The position numbers and the translations under genes were made by a program. A stretch of DNA of 64,000 nt. Origin: Pseudomonas huaxiensis. Its GTDB lineage: Bacteria > Pseudomonadota > Gammaproteobacteria > Pseudomonadales > Pseudomonadaceae. Position 1 is the stretch's first letter, and each line of letters starts with the position of its first letter. Under the pieces are notes generated by a model. The model worked only from the letters and a program-made list of their open reading frames with translations, did not search any database and was not told the DNA's origin. Positions 42,933-52,842 of the stretch are shown one piece after another. The stretch covers positions 112,492 through 176,491 of the forward strand of contig NZ_QKVL01000009.1 in the NCBI RefSeq assembly GCF_003231275.1, read 5' to 3'.

Positions 42933-44548
42933 GCACCCCAGCAGTGAAGCCCAGCAGCAGCACCGTGCGCGTCGTTGAATGGGACGAACTGCCGGACTCC
43001 GTACGGTCGATTCCTCAAGGCTACAACCCGATCACCGAAGGCCTGCTGATGTCGCACCAGGCCGATTGGCTGGCCATCGACGCGCAGATCAAGCTGTGCG
43101 AGAAAGGTCGCCGCACCGGCATCACATTCGCCGAAGCCCTGGATTCGGTGATTACCGCTGCGTCCCGCAAGAGCGCGGGCGGCATGGACGTGTTCTACGT
43201 CGGCGACACCAAGGAAAAGGGCCTGGAGTTCATCGGCTACTGCGCCAAATTCTCCCGCGTCATCGCCGAGGCCCAGGCATCGGGTGTCAGCGAAATCGAA
43301 GAGTTCCTGTTCGAAGACCAGGACGAGTCGGGCAACACCCGCCAGATCAATGCGTACCGCATCCGCTACGCGTCTGGTTTCAAGATCGTTGCGCTGTCGA
43401 GCAACCCGGCGAACCTGCGCGGCCTGCAGGGCAAAGTGATCATCGACGAAGCGGCCTATCACCGGAACGTCTCTGCGGTGCTCGATGCCGCCACAGCACT
43501 GCTGATTTGGGGCGGTCGCATCGTGATCATCAGCACTCACAACGGCAAGGCCAATGCCTTCAACGGCATGATCAAGGACATCCAGGAAGGCCGCTACGGC
43601 GATGCCGCGGTGGTCTACAAAGCGACGTTCGATGATGCCGTTGCCAATGGCCTGTACGAGCGGCGCTGCATGATGCGTGGCGAAGAGCCCACCGCCGAGG
43701 GCAAGGAGGCCTGGTACAAAAGCATCCGCAACGCATACGGTCCGCGCAAGGCACAGATGCGCGAAGAGCTGGACGCGATCCCTCGGGACGGCAACGGTGT
43801 GTGCGTACCTGGTGTGTGGATCGAAGACGCTATGCGTTCGGATCGGCAAGTACTCCGACTCGCCCTGGACGAGAGTTTCACCCTGCAGGCGGTCTATCGA
43901 CGCGAAGCGTTCATCGAGACCTGGATGGAGCCGCACCTGTTGCCCTTGCTACAGCAGCTCGACCCTGAGTTGCGCTGGTATCTCGGCATGGACTACGCGC
44001 GCCACCGCGACTTCTCGATCATCTGCCCAATGTCGGTTGACCAACAGCGTCACCGTGATGTGCCGTTCGTGGTCGAGATGCACAAGGTGCCGACCCGGCA
44101 ACAGCAACAAGTGCTGTTCGCCATTCTGCGTGGTCTTCCCAACTTCATCAGCGCCGCCCTGGATGCCTCGGGCAACGGCGAGACGCTGGCCGAGGACACA
44201 GCCGATGAATTCGGCCATGAACGCATTCACCAGGTGAAACTGTCGCGGGCTTGGTATGGGGCCTGGATGCCGCGCTTCGTTGGTTTGTTCGAAGACGGCA
44301 CCATCACACTGCCCAAGGACGACTCGCTGCAACAAGACATCCGCGCAATCGAAACCGTGGATGGCATCCCGATGATCGTCAAAGCCCGCCAGCAGGACCT
44401 CAAGGACCCGGAGCTGTACCGCCATGGCGACTTCGCTGGAGCTGGTGTGTTGGCCACTTTCGCCACCTTGGACAGCGCGTCTGCTCCGGTCAAAGTCAAA
44501 TCCCGCCGCCGTCGTGCGGCATCACAGATCTTTCAGGGGTACGCATGA
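42929..44548 (+). CDS. terL: Large terminase subunit (Mu gp28-like)
   Basis: A 539-residue packaging motor. The ATPase part has a Walker A-like KGRRTGITFAEA and Walker B VIIDEAAYHR. The nuclease part follows from GMDYARHRDFSII. In Mu-like phages packaging starts near the left end and takes in host DNA at the right. Confidence 0.92.
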   Translation: MSTPAVKPSSSTVRVVEWDELPDSVRSIPQGYNPITEGLLMSHQADWLAIDAQIKLCEKGRRTGITFAEALDSVITAASRKSAGGMDVFYVGDTKEKGLEFIGYCAKFSRVIAEAQASGVSEIEEFLFEDQDESGNTRQINAYRIRYASGFKIVALSSNPANLRGLQGKVIIDEAAYHRNVSAVLDAATALLIWGGRIVIISTHNGKANAFNGMIKDIQEGRYGDAAVVYKATFDDAVANGLYERRCMMRGEEPTAEGKEAWYKSIRNAYGPRKAQMREELDAIPRDGNGVCVPGVWIEDAMRSDRQVLRLALDESFTLQAVYRREAFIETWMEPHLLPLLQQLDPELRWYLGMDYARHRDFSIICPMSVDQQRHRDVPFVVEMHKVPTRQQQQVLFAILRGLPNFISAALDASGNGETLAEDTADEFGHERIHQVKLSRAWYGAWMPRFVGLFEDGTITLPKDDSLQQDIRAIETVDGIPMIVKARQQDLKDPELYRHGDFAGAGVLATFATLDSASAPVKVKSRRRRAASQIFQGYA

Positions 44549-46041
44549 GCAGCAAGGGCGTGTGGGTCAGCCCCACAGAGTTCGTCACGTTCGCCGAGGC
44601 ACGGCGCGACAAGAGTCTGACCGACCACATTGCCAGCCGTGGGCGCAGCTTCGATGCGCAGGCCCTGGGCATGTACCTGCCAAACCCAGACACGATCCTC
44701 AAAGCCCAGGGCAAGGACATCAAGGTCTACCGTGACCTGCGCAGTTCCGCCCTCGTCGGCGGCAACATCCGTCGCCGCAAGTCATCGGTGCTCGCCCTTG
44801 AACGCGACTTGAAGCGCGGCAAGGCACCTGTCCGGGTTGAGCGCTTTGTCCGGGACTGGCTGGCCGACCTCGATCTCGACCGCATCATTCGTGAGCTGCT
44901 CGATGCTGCGCTGTTTGGTTACCAGCCGGTGGAACTGATGTGGAAGTCTGTAGGCCTTCACCTGGTGCCCGAGGATTTGCTGGGTAAGCCCGCCGAGTGG
45001 TTTCTGTACGACCAAGATAACCAGCTTCGTTTCCGCGCTCGCGACGCTGGTATCCAGGGCGAACTGTGCGACCCGCAGCGCTTCATCGTGGCCCGGCAGG
45101 ACGCGACCTACAACAACCCCTATGGGTTTGCCGACATGTCCATGTGCTTTTGGCCTGTAGTGTTCATGAAAGGCGGCATGAAGTTCTGGGTCCAGTTCAC
45201 CGAGAAATACGGCAGCCCTTGGCTGATCGGCAAGCATCCACGTGGCGCCTCGACCAAGGAAACCAACGATCTGCTCGACAGTTTGGAGCAGATGGTGCAG
45301 GACGCCGTTGCGGTCATCCCCAATGATTCGAGTGTCGAAATAAAAGAAGCCGCAGGCAAGACCGGCAGTGCGGATGTGTATCGTGAACTGCTCATGTACT
45401 GCCGCAGCGAGATCAACGTCGCACTGCTGGGGCAGAACCAGACCACCGAGGCGAACTCGAATCGTGCCAGTGCGATGGCCGGACTTGATGTGACTGAGGA
45501 CATCCGCGACGGTGATGCCAGCATTGTTGCGGCGACCCTCAACGCAGCCATACGCCTGGTCGTCGACCTCAACTTCGGTGAGAGCATTGCAGCACCGCTC
45601 TACGAGCTGTGGGAACAGGATCAGATCGACAAGACCTTGGCCGAGCGGGACAAGTCGCTCACCGATTCGGGCGTGAAGTTCACGCAGCAATACTGGATGC
45701 GCACCTACAACCTGCAGGAAGGTGACCTTGCTCCCCCAGTAGAGCCGACCGGGTCGCCTGAGTTTGCTGAGTCAACCTTGAAACCCATTCTTGACCAGGT
45801 GGCGCTTGATCAGGTGATCAACAGTCTTCCCGCCGAGTTACTCCAGGAGCACGGTGAGCAGGCTGTAGCCCCTGTGATTGACGCCCTGTTGCGCGCTCGC
45901 ACAGACACTGAGGCGCTTGGCCTGCTGGCCGAGGCCAACCCAACAATGGACGACCAAGCACTGCAGGAGACTCTCACGCGCCTGATGTTTCAGGCCGGCA
46001 TCTGGGGCCGGTTGAATGCCAATGCGGACCGTGAAGACTGA
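44545..46041 (+). CDS. Portal protein (DUF935, Mu gp29-like)
   Basis: A 498-residue portal forming the head vertex ring. Family segments include LRSSALVGGNIRRRKSSVLA and NNPYGFADMSMCFWPVVFM. ATG 44545 overlaps the terminase stop. Confidence 0.92.
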   Translation: MSSKGVWVSPTEFVTFAEARRDKSLTDHIASRGRSFDAQALGMYLPNPDTILKAQGKDIKVYRDLRSSALVGGNIRRRKSSVLALERDLKRGKAPVRVERFVRDWLADLDLDRIIRELLDAALFGYQPVELMWKSVGLHLVPEDLLGKPAEWFLYDQDNQLRFRARDAGIQGELCDPQRFIVARQDATYNNPYGFADMSMCFWPVVFMKGGMKFWVQFTEKYGSPWLIGKHPRGASTKETNDLLDSLEQMVQDAVAVIPNDSSVEIKEAAGKTGSADVYRELLMYCRSEINVALLGQNQTTEANSNRASAMAGLDVTEDIRDGDASIVAATLNAAIRLVVDLNFGESIAAPLYELWEQDQIDKTLAERDKSLTDSGVKFTQQYWMRTYNLQEGDLAPPVEPTGSPEFAESTLKPILDQVALDQVINSLPAELLQEHGEQAVAPVIDALLRARTDTEALGLLAEANPTMDDQALQETLTRLMFQAGIWGRLNANADRED

Positions 46042-46871
46042 TGGCGCGCCCTATGAAGACCCCGAGCCCGACCGACCTCAAGGCTATTTTTGGCCTTGAG
46101 CCGAAAAACGCAGTGGCCTACCTGAAGTCCAAGGGTTACGCCATCACCTGGAACTGGCAGGAAATGCTCGACCAGGCACATGACCAGGCATTTACGGTTG
46201 CCAAGGCCATGCGCCTTGACTTGCTGTCGGACATTCGCGGCGCCTTGGAAACTGCGTTGCAGGAAGGTCAGACCCTGAAGCAGTTCATCGCGGATCTGCA
46301 GCCGGTCCTGGAGGCGCAGGGCTGGTGGGGTAAGCAGGTTATCGTCGATAGCCAGGGCGTTGGCGAGATGGTCCAGTTGGGGAGCCCGCGCAGACTGAAG
46401 ACGATCTATCAGACCAACTTGCAAAGCGCCTATATGGCCGGGCGCAAGGCCGAGATGGAGCAAACTACCGAAACGCACCCGTATTGGATGTACGTGGCCA
46501 TCCTGGATGGCAAGACGCGACCGAGTCACCGCGCGCTGAATGGTCAAGTGTTCCGCCACGACGACCCGATCTGGGCTGCGATCTTCCCGCCGAATGGGTT
46601 CAACTGCAGATGCCGTGTCGTTGCGCTGAGCGAAGCCGCAGTGAAGCGCCGAGGGTTGAAAGTCGTGTCGAGCGAAGGACGCCTGTTCACCGAGACGGTG
46701 GAGACCGGCATCGACAAACGTACCGGTGAGATCCGCACCGCCCCCGTCACAGGCATCCGAACGACGGACGCCGCAGGCAAGGCGATCACCTTCCGCACGG
46801 ATCCCGGATTCAACCATGCACCAGGTGCTGGCCTGGGCGACATGCTTAAACGCAAACAGGCAGCCGCCTAG
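46041..46871 (+). CDS. MuF-like head morphogenesis protein (Mu gp30/SPP1 gp7 family)
   Basis: A 276-residue minor head protein. The signature YQTNLQSAYMAGRKAEM...RPSHRALNGQVF...PPNGFNCRCRV is clear. It overlaps the portal gene by 1 bp. The first eleven residues may be dispensable (second ATG). Confidence 0.92.
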   Translation: MARPMKTPSPTDLKAIFGLEPKNAVAYLKSKGYAITWNWQEMLDQAHDQAFTVAKAMRLDLLSDIRGALETALQEGQTLKQFIADLQPVLEAQGWWGKQVIVDSQGVGEMVQLGSPRRLKTIYQTNLQSAYMAGRKAEMEQTTETHPYWMYVAILDGKTRPSHRALNGQVFRHDDPIWAAIFPPNGFNCRCRVVALSEAAVKRRGLKVVSSEGRLFTETVETGIDKRTGEIRTAPVTGIRTTDAAGKAITFRTDPGFNHAPGAGLGDMLKRKQAAA

Positions 46872-46881
46872 GAGGTTTGAA

Positions 46882-47358
46882 GTGTTCACAGTCGAACTGG
46901 ATCATCAGCGCCTGCAGGCTGCACTGAGTAAAGTTGAATGGGCGGTCGGTGACTTGGCACCGCTGATGCGGGGCATCGCTGCAGAGTTGCTGAGTCAGAC
47001 AGAAGAAAACTTTGACGAGGAAGGGCGTCCCGAGTGGCAGAGCCTGTCCGATGTCACAACCGCGCGGCGCGAGAAGAACGGCAACTGGCCTGGTCAGATC
47101 CTGCAGGTCAGCGGTGCAGGCTTGGCCAGCTCGATCACTACGCAAGCAACGGACAGTTCGGCGCTGGTGGGCAGCAACAAGCCTTATGCCGCCATGATGC
47201 AGTTCGGTGGCACACAGTCGGACTTCCCGCACCTGTGGGGTGACATTCCAGGTCGTCCCTATCTGCCGATGAACACTGAGGGAGATCTGCAGCCTGAGGC
47301 CGAGGAAGCCATCCTTGATCTCGCCCTCGCGCACCTGGAAAAGGCCGCCCGCCAGTAG
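46882..47358 (+). CDS. Virion morphogenesis protein (Mu gpG-like)
   Basis: A 158-residue protein from GTG 46882, preceded by a perfect AGGAGG at 46870. Family features are QTEENFDEEGRPEWQSLSD and YAAMMQFGG near the C-terminus. Mu gpG is a tail-completion or head-tail factor. The 233-bp gap after it holds repeat copy 2 and no gene. Confidence 0.87.
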   Translation: MFTVELDHQRLQAALSKVEWAVGDLAPLMRGIAAELLSQTEENFDEEGRPEWQSLSDVTTARREKNGNWPGQILQVSGAGLASSITTQATDSSALVGSNKPYAAMMQFGGTQSDFPHLWGDIPGRPYLPMNTEGDLQPEAEEAILDLALAHLEKAARQ

Positions 47359-47512
47359 CGGCCACAGGAGCGACGAAACGGTTCGGGCGCTCCGGTTCAT
47401 CCTGCAAAGGCCTGACAGCGCTGGCGAATGCTTTACAGCGCTTTATAAAGCCAAGTCTGAATGCTATCCCGCTCCGCGTTTCCCGCCTCTGACTATTCCA
47501 GTCGCATCCGCA

Positions 47513-47533
47513 CTCTTTAAACCCGATTAAAAG
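47513..47533. repeat. Late-block repeat, copy 2
   Basis: A perfect copy of the 21-bp repeat, 58 bp before the protease/scaffold start at 47592. The identity extends by GCAC upstream as in copy 4 and by TCAG downstream as in copy 3. Confidence 0.8.
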
Positions 47534-47591
47534 TCAGTCCGCCAACGGCAGGTCAGGCTGTGCGCATCGTCATCAACGCAGCGCGCAGCTC

Positions 47592-48680
47592 ATGAAACCA
47601 CTGCACATCTTTAAACCTGGCAAGCACGTCGCTACGTCGGGTGACAGTTTCAGCTTCAGCGAGTCGGATCTTACGGCCACGGTCCTGGCATACGACCCTG
47701 CTCGACATGAGGCGCCCCTGGTCATCGGTCACCCCAAGCACGACGCACCGGCAGCGGGCTGGGTTCAATCGCTCAGCGCCAGTACCGAAGGGTTGGTCGC
47801 CACCCCTACTCAGGTTGATCCGGCATTCGCCGAACTGGTGAGCAAGGGCAGCTTCAAGAAAATCTCCGCCTCCTTCTATCACCCGGACTCACCGAACAAC
47901 CCCGTGCCCGGCGTGTACTACCTGCGCCATGTCGGCTTCCTCGGGGCGCAACCGCCAGCGGTGAAGGGCCTGCGTCCCATCGAGCTGGCCGACAGTGAGG
48001 AAGGTGTCATCGAATTCGGCGACTTCGGTCACGAGACCAGTGCCTCGCTCTGGCGCCGCCTGCGCGACTTCCTGATCGGTGATCGCGGCCTGGAGGTCGC
48101 CGACCAGGTGATCCCGGACTGGCAGATCAACAGTCTCGCCGAGGCAGCACGTGAGCATGAGCCGCACCCCTCCTTTTCAGAACCACCACCACCCGAGGAA
48201 TCCACTGTGACGCCAGAAGAGATCGCCGCTATGCAGGCGGAAAACGACCGGCTCAAAGGCCAGGTCAAGCAGCACCAGGAGCAGACCCGCAAAGCTCGCC
48301 TGGACGGTATCCATCAGAACCATGTCGCGTTCGCCGAAGGTCTGGTCAGTGAAGGTCGTCTGTTGCCCAAGCATGCTCCGGCGTTGATCGCAGCCCTCGA
48401 CTTCGCCGAGTCGAGCGATAAGCCCCTGGAATTCGGCGAGGGTGCCGAGCGACAGCCGGTCACCACAGGTCTGAAGGCGATCTTCAGCGACCTGCCCAAG
48501 CAGATCGACTTTTCCGAACGTGCCAGCAAGGAGCGCCACGGCGGTGGCTCGGTCAAGGCCGACCTGGAGTTTTCCGAGAAGAACACCGACCCCGACCGCC
48601 TCGACCTGCACCAACGTGCAACCGCGCTGGCCGCTGAGAAAAACATCCCTTACGAGTCGGCTATCCGCCAACTCATCTGA
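47592..48680 (+). CDS. Prohead protease with scaffold domain (Mu gpI-like)
   Basis: A 362-residue protein. The N-terminal protease region (~1-165) has LVIGHPKHDAPAAGWVQSL and FKKISASFYHPD, typical of Mu I-type proteases. The C-terminal half is acidic and coiled coil (AAMQAENDRLKGQVKQHQE), a scaffold. As in Mu and lambda the scaffold may also be made from an internal start. Confidence 0.88.
   Translation: MKPLHIFKPGKHVATSGDSFSFSESDLTATVLAYDPARHEAPLVIGHPKHDAPAAGWVQSLSASTEGLVATPTQVDPAFAELVSKGSFKKISASFYHPDSPNNPVPGVYYLRHVGFLGAQPPAVKGLRPIELADSEEGVIEFGDFGHETSASLWRRLRDFLIGDRGLEVADQVIPDWQINSLAEAAREHEPHPSFSEPPPPEESTVTPEEIAAMQAENDRLKGQVKQHQEQTRKARLDGIHQNHVAFAEGLVSEGRLLPKHAPALIAALDFAESSDKPLEFGEGAERQPVTTGLKAIFSDLPKQIDFSERASKERHGGGSVKADLEFSEKNTDPDRLDLHQRATALAAEKNIPYESAIRQLI
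48207..48680 (+). CDS. Nested scaffold protein from internal start (Mu gpZ-like)
   Basis: GTG 48207 lies in frame inside the protease gene with GAGG 8 bp before it, at the junction between protease and scaffold domains. It would give a 157-residue scaffold beginning (V/M)TPEEIAAMQ. This matches the nested I/Z arrangement of Mu. Confidence 0.65.
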   Translation: MTPEEIAAMQAENDRLKGQVKQHQEQTRKARLDGIHQNHVAFAEGLVSEGRLLPKHAPALIAALDFAESSDKPLEFGEGAERQPVTTGLKAIFSDLPKQIDFSERASKERHGGGSVKADLEFSEKNTDPDRLDLHQRATALAAEKNIPYESAIRQLI

Positions 48681-48694
48681 TCCCAGGAGCCACC

Positions 48695-49618
48695 ATGGCA
48701 GACCGTTTGAAGCAACTTCGGATCGTCGATCCGGTACTGACGAACTTGGCGCGCGGCTACCGCAACGCGCAGTTCATCGGCGAGGCTTTGTTCCCTGTTG
48801 CATTCATGGACAGGGAAGCCGGGATCATCCCGCTATTCGGCAAGGAAGCGTTCGAGGTGTATGACACGGAGCGCGCGATTCGAGCACAGTCCAACATCAT
48901 GAACCCAGACGATGTTGGCGAACTGGACGTTGTGCTGCGTGAGCATGACATCGCTTACCCCGTTGACTACCGCGAGCAGACCGAAGCCATGTTCGACGCC
49001 CAGGCACGCGCTTCGCGTCGCGTCGTCGATGTGATTGATCTCCGTCGCGAAGTCGCCTGCGCAAAACTCGCGCAGAACCCCGGCACCTATCTGCCTGGCG
49101 CGAAGGTGACACTGGCCGGAAACAGCCAGTGGAGCAACGGTGGTGGCGATCCGATCCAGGATGTCGAGCGCGGCAAGGAAGTGATCCGTAGCCGGATCGG
49201 TGTCCGCCCCAACACCATCACCATGGGCGCATCGGCCTATGCATCGCTCAAGTTCCACCCGAAGTTGCAGGAAGCGCTGGGCAGCAACGAGCGCAAGCTG
49301 ATCACTGTCGAGCACCTCAAGGCGCTGTTCGGTATCAACGACATCCATATCGGTGAGGCGCTCGCCAACACCAACTCGGTGGGTGATATCTGGACCGACA
49401 CCCTGCAACTGGCCTATGTCGCCAAACCACAGGGTGGCTCCCAGACCAACTACGAAGACCCGAGCTTCGGTTACACCCTGCGCCGCAAGGGCATGCCGGA
49501 GATCGACACCTTCGACGGGGCCGGCGGCAAGCTCCACTTCGTGCGTAACACCGACATCTACAAGGCCGTCGTCGTCGGCGCCGATGCCGGCTACCTGATC
49601 TCCGACATCAACGGCTGA
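48695..49618 (+). CDS. Major capsid protein
   Basis: A 307-residue HK97-fold capsid protein of transposable phages (Mu gpT position). Recognised by order and by segments such as RIGVRPNTITMGASAYASLK and GYTLRRKGMPEIDTF. AGGAGCC precedes ATG 48695. Confidence 0.9.
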   Translation: MADRLKQLRIVDPVLTNLARGYRNAQFIGEALFPVAFMDREAGIIPLFGKEAFEVYDTERAIRAQSNIMNPDDVGELDVVLREHDIAYPVDYREQTEAMFDAQARASRRVVDVIDLRREVACAKLAQNPGTYLPGAKVTLAGNSQWSNGGGDPIQDVERGKEVIRSRIGVRPNTITMGASAYASLKFHPKLQEALGSNERKLITVEHLKALFGINDIHIGEALANTNSVGDIWTDTLQLAYVAKPQGGSQTNYEDPSFGYTLRRKGMPEIDTFDGAGGKLHFVRNTDIYKAVVVGADAGYLISDING

Positions 49619-49626
49619 GGTGAAAC

Positions 49627-49950
49627 ATGGCTGCGAAATCCACCCCCCAAGACCAGGAACAGAAACCCGAGGCTGGCCAAGGCCAGGTGCCGAAAACGGC
49701 CCAGGCCTCTGATACATCGGGAGCGGGCGCCACTGATCAGCAAGCCTCGGCCAACGGTGGTGCGACCAAAGGCCCCGAGCCCGAGCCGGAACCTGAGCCA
49801 GCAACGCGCGGCTACCAAGTCACTACCCAAAGTGATGTGCTGCTCGATGGCCAGTTGTACACCGAGGGCGCCGAGCTTCTGCTGCTCGATGCCGTGGCGT
49901 TGCCTCTGCTGAAAAACGGCTGCATCAAGCCGAAGGAAGGTATCCAGTGA
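49627..49950 (+). CDS. Head-associated hypothetical protein with Pro/Glu linker
   Basis: A 107-residue protein. The first ~60 residues are disordered and Gln/Ala/Pro-rich with a PEPEPEPEPA run. The C-terminal ~45 residues (LLDGQLYTEGAELLLLD) form a small beta domain. It lies between capsid and decoration genes. Confidence 0.72.
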   Translation: MAAKSTPQDQEQKPEAGQGQVPKTAQASDTSGAGATDQQASANGGATKGPEPEPEPEPATRGYQVTTQSDVLLDGQLYTEGAELLLLDAVALPLLKNGCIKPKEGIQ

Positions 49951-50279
49951 AGACCAAACAGACTGTGCTCACTACCTCATTGCTGGCCCTGGTCGATCTG
50001 CCACGTCATCGCTTCGCCGGCATGGACGGCGGCCTGTGCGCTGCAGGCGCCAAGTCTCTGGGCTCGGTTGCGGCGGACACCGAAGCCGGTAACGTCGCTC
50101 CGGTCGATGTCCTGGGCATCTGCCTTGTCTCTGCAGGCGGGGCTATCGCGGCGGGCGCCGAAGTCGAGTCCGACGCCACTGGCCGTGCTGTCACGCTGAC
50201 CACCGGCAAGAGCAACGGCATTGCCATGGACGCCGCCACGGCGTTGGGTGACATCATCCGCATCGTGCGCGGTATCTGA
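49947..50279 (+). CDS. Capsid decoration protein (DUF2190)
   Basis: A 110-residue DUF2190 cement protein: RFAGMDGGLCAAGAKSLG, then GGAIAAGAEVESDATGRA. Such proteins stabilise the capsid surface. Confidence 0.82.
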   Translation: MKTKQTVLTTSLLALVDLPRHRFAGMDGGLCAAGAKSLGSVAADTEAGNVAPVDVLGICLVSAGGAIAAGAEVESDATGRAVTLTTGKSNGIAMDAATALGDIIRIVRGI

Positions 50280-50281
50280 CC

Positions 50282-50716
50282 ATGCGCTACTGCACCCGCA
50301 ATGACATTGGCCGGGCGATCCCGGAGCTGACGTTGATCCAGCTTTCGAATGATGACCCTGCAGCCCAGGAGCCTGATGAAGGCGTGATCGAGGACGGTAT
50401 TCGCCAGGGCGAAGAAATGGTGGATGGTTACCTGCGTGGCCGCTACGACCTGCCGCTCGACCCGGTGCCAACCGTATTGCGGGATGCAGTGGTGCTGTTG
50501 GCCAGGCATTGGCTCTATCAGCGCAGGCCAGAGGGTTCGATGCCGGACGCGGTCAAGGACAGCCGCAAAGACACCATCAAGTTGCTGGAGAGCATTCGCG
50601 ATGGCGTCGTCACCCTCGGTATGCCTGGAGGCCAGGCGGCTCCCGAGCCCGGTGAGATCCGCGTCCGCTCGCGCCGCCAGCAATTCGGTGACGACGTTTG
50701 GAGTGGCTACCGATGA
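50282..50716 (+). CDS. Head-tail connector (DUF1320, Mu gp36-like)
   Basis: A 144-residue protein with MRYCTRNDIGRAIPELTLIQ and VVLLARHWLYQRRPEG, a DUF1320 adaptor to the portal. It overlaps the gp37-like gene by 4 bp. Confidence 0.87.
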   Translation: MRYCTRNDIGRAIPELTLIQLSNDDPAAQEPDEGVIEDGIRQGEEMVDGYLRGRYDLPLDPVPTVLRDAVVLLARHWLYQRRPEGSMPDAVKDSRKDTIKLLESIRDGVVTLGMPGGQAAPEPGEIRVRSRRQQFGDDVWSGYR

Positions 50717-51198
50717 TCCCGAAAACCCAAACCGCTCTCCTGCAGGACGCCTTGCTCGCTCGCCTGCAAGAGCACTTCAAGGGGGAGTTGTCGGTTGAGC
50801 TGTTCCCTGAAGCGCCTGGGAACTACCGGCTGAACCACCCCCGAGGCGCGATCCTTGTCGCATACGGTCGCAGTAAGTTCGGCGACTCCGAAGCTACAGA
50901 TGCGGTTTTCCAGGAGCGTCAGTTGGTCTTCCGTTTGACCTTGGTATTCAAGCAACTCAACGGCAAAGACGGGGTTACCAGTTACCTGGACCGCATCCGC
51001 GAGCATCTTGCCGGCTGGTATCCCCCGCACTGTGATCGACCATGCCAACCCGTCTCCGAACAGTTCCTCGGCCACGTCCAGGGCGTGTGGCAATACGCCC
51101 TGGACGTCAGCACGCGCGCTACTCAGGTGCAGGTCGTAGTGCCGAGCGCTGGTCCATTCCTCGCAAGCGCAGACTTCGAACATGAGGACTTTCAATGA
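50713..51198 (+). CDS. Gp37-family tail terminator/connector
   Basis: A 161-residue DUF1834/Mu gp37 family protein. ATG 50713 (MIPKTQTALLQ) overlaps the previous stop. The family segment HPRGAILVAYGRSKFG is present. Confidence 0.83.
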   Translation: MIPKTQTALLQDALLARLQEHFKGELSVELFPEAPGNYRLNHPRGAILVAYGRSKFGDSEATDAVFQERQLVFRLTLVFKQLNGKDGVTSYLDRIREHLAGWYPPHCDRPCQPVSEQFLGHVQGVWQYALDVSTRATQVQVVVPSAGPFLASADFEHEDFQ

Positions 51199-51431
51199 AA
51201 CTCACACGCTACAGCTACACCGGCCCGCAAAGCGCGGTTTGCCTGCGCGTCGACGGCAAACTGCTCGATGTGCAGTTGCAACCTGGCCAGCCGGTCGAAC
51301 TTCCTGCCGACAATGACTACACCAAGGTACTCCTGGAGCTGCGCCACCTTGTGCCAGAACCCGTAAACACCAAACCCGGCAAGCCAGCTACTGGCGCGAA
51401 GGACGAAGGAGGTCAAACCAATGGCAGCTAA
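51195..51431 (+). CDS. Small protein before the sheath gene (Mu gp38 position)
   Basis: A 78-residue protein with a short beta-rich core (KLLDVQLQPGQPVELPADN) and a Lys/Gly-rich tail. It overlaps the sheath gene by 11 bp. No family was recognised. Confidence 0.72.
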   Translation: MKLTRYSYTGPQSAVCLRVDGKLLDVQLQPGQPVELPADNDYTKVLLELRHLVPEPVNTKPGKPATGAKDEGGQTNGS

Positions 51432-52842
51432 CTACCTGCATGGCATCGAAACGACCGAAGTCGAACGCGGGCCGCGCGCGATCCGTGTCGTCAAATCGGC
51501 GGTCATCGCGTTGATCGGCACTGCGCCTACCGGTCCGGTGAAGAAGCTGACGCTGTCGCTCAACGACATTGACGGCGCCCAGTTTGGCGGTCACCTGCCA
51601 GGCTTCAGCATTCCAGAGGCGCTGGATGGCATCTACGACTTCGGCGCAGGCACTGTCCTGGTCTACAACGTGCTCGATCCGGCGGTACATCGCACCAGCG
51701 TTCCTGGTGTAGCTGGACAGTTCGCTGATAACGACCGCCTGCAGTTGGATCATGGGGCTCTGCAGATCCTGACGCTGAAGTCCGAAGATGGCAGTGCCTC
51801 TTACGCCCTGGGTACTGACTACACCGTCGATATGCTCAGCGGCCTGACCACGCGCATCAGTACCGGTGCAATCCCGGTCAGTGGGAAGGTCAAGGTCGAC
51901 TACACCTATGCCGACCCTACCAAAGTCACTCCAGCAGACATCATCGGTGCAGTTTCGGTGGCGGGTCAGCGCAGCGGGTTGCTGGCTTTCCAGGACAGCT
52001 ACAACGAGTTTGGCTTTTTCCCGAAGATCTTCATCGCACCGGGTTTCAGTACGCTCAACGCTGTCAGCGTCGAACTGATCGCCTCGGCGACCAAGGTCGG
52101 TGGTGTCACCTACATCGATGCGCCCATTGGCACCACGGTGCAGCAGGTCATCGCTGGGCGCGGCCCTGCCGGCGCTATCAACTTCAATACCAGCAGCGAC
52201 CGAGTGCGCCTGTGCTATCCGCACGTCAAGGTCTATGACGCCGTAAGTGGTGAGCGCTTGCAGCCGCTGTCGATCCGCGCAGCAGGCCTGCGGGCGAAGG
52301 TTGATAACGACAACGGCTACTGGTGGAGCAGCTCCAATAAGGAGCTGCTAGGGGTGATCGGTCTGGAGCGCCCACTGACGGCGCGCATCGACGATGCCAG
52401 CAGCGAAGTTAACCTGCTCAACGAGAACGGCATCACCACCGTGTTCAACTCGTTCGGCACGGGCCTACGTCTGTGGGGCAACCGCACGGCGGCCTGGCCG
52501 ACAGTGACCCACATGCGCAACTTCGAAAACGTGCGTCGGACCAAAGACATCATCGACGAGTCGATCCGCTTCAGCTCACTGCAGTTCGTGGATCAGCCGA
52601 TCACTGACGCACTGATCGATAGCATCACCGAGAGCGTCAACCAGTTCATGCGCAAACTGGTCGGTGACCAGGCGTTGATCGGTGGCGAGTGCTGGTATGA
52701 CCCGGCCCGCAACCCACAGACCGAGCTGGAGCTGGGGCACATGCTGTTCAACTACAAACTCACAGTGCCGCTGCCGTTCGAACGGGGCACCTTCGAAACC
52801 GAAATCACCGGGGAATACCTGGTCAACCTGGGGGCCTCCTAA
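51421..52842 (+). CDS. Contractile tail sheath protein (Mu gpL-like)
   Basis: A 473-residue sheath subunit. The C-terminal insertion-handshake region includes RRTKDIIDESIRFSSLQFVD. Its presence shows a myovirus-type tail. GGAGG precedes ATG 51421. Confidence 0.93.
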   Translation: MAANYLHGIETTEVERGPRAIRVVKSAVIALIGTAPTGPVKKLTLSLNDIDGAQFGGHLPGFSIPEALDGIYDFGAGTVLVYNVLDPAVHRTSVPGVAGQFADNDRLQLDHGALQILTLKSEDGSASYALGTDYTVDMLSGLTTRISTGAIPVSGKVKVDYTYADPTKVTPADIIGAVSVAGQRSGLLAFQDSYNEFGFFPKIFIAPGFSTLNAVSVELIASATKVGGVTYIDAPIGTTVQQVIAGRGPAGAINFNTSSDRVRLCYPHVKVYDAVSGERLQPLSIRAAGLRAKVDNDNGYWWSSSNKELLGVIGLERPLTARIDDASSEVNLLNENGITTVFNSFGTGLRLWGNRTAAWPTVTHMRNFENVRRTKDIIDESIRFSSLQFVDQPITDALIDSITESVNQFMRKLVGDQALIGGECWYDPARNPQTELELGHMLFNYKLTVPLPFERGTFETEITGEYLVNLGAS

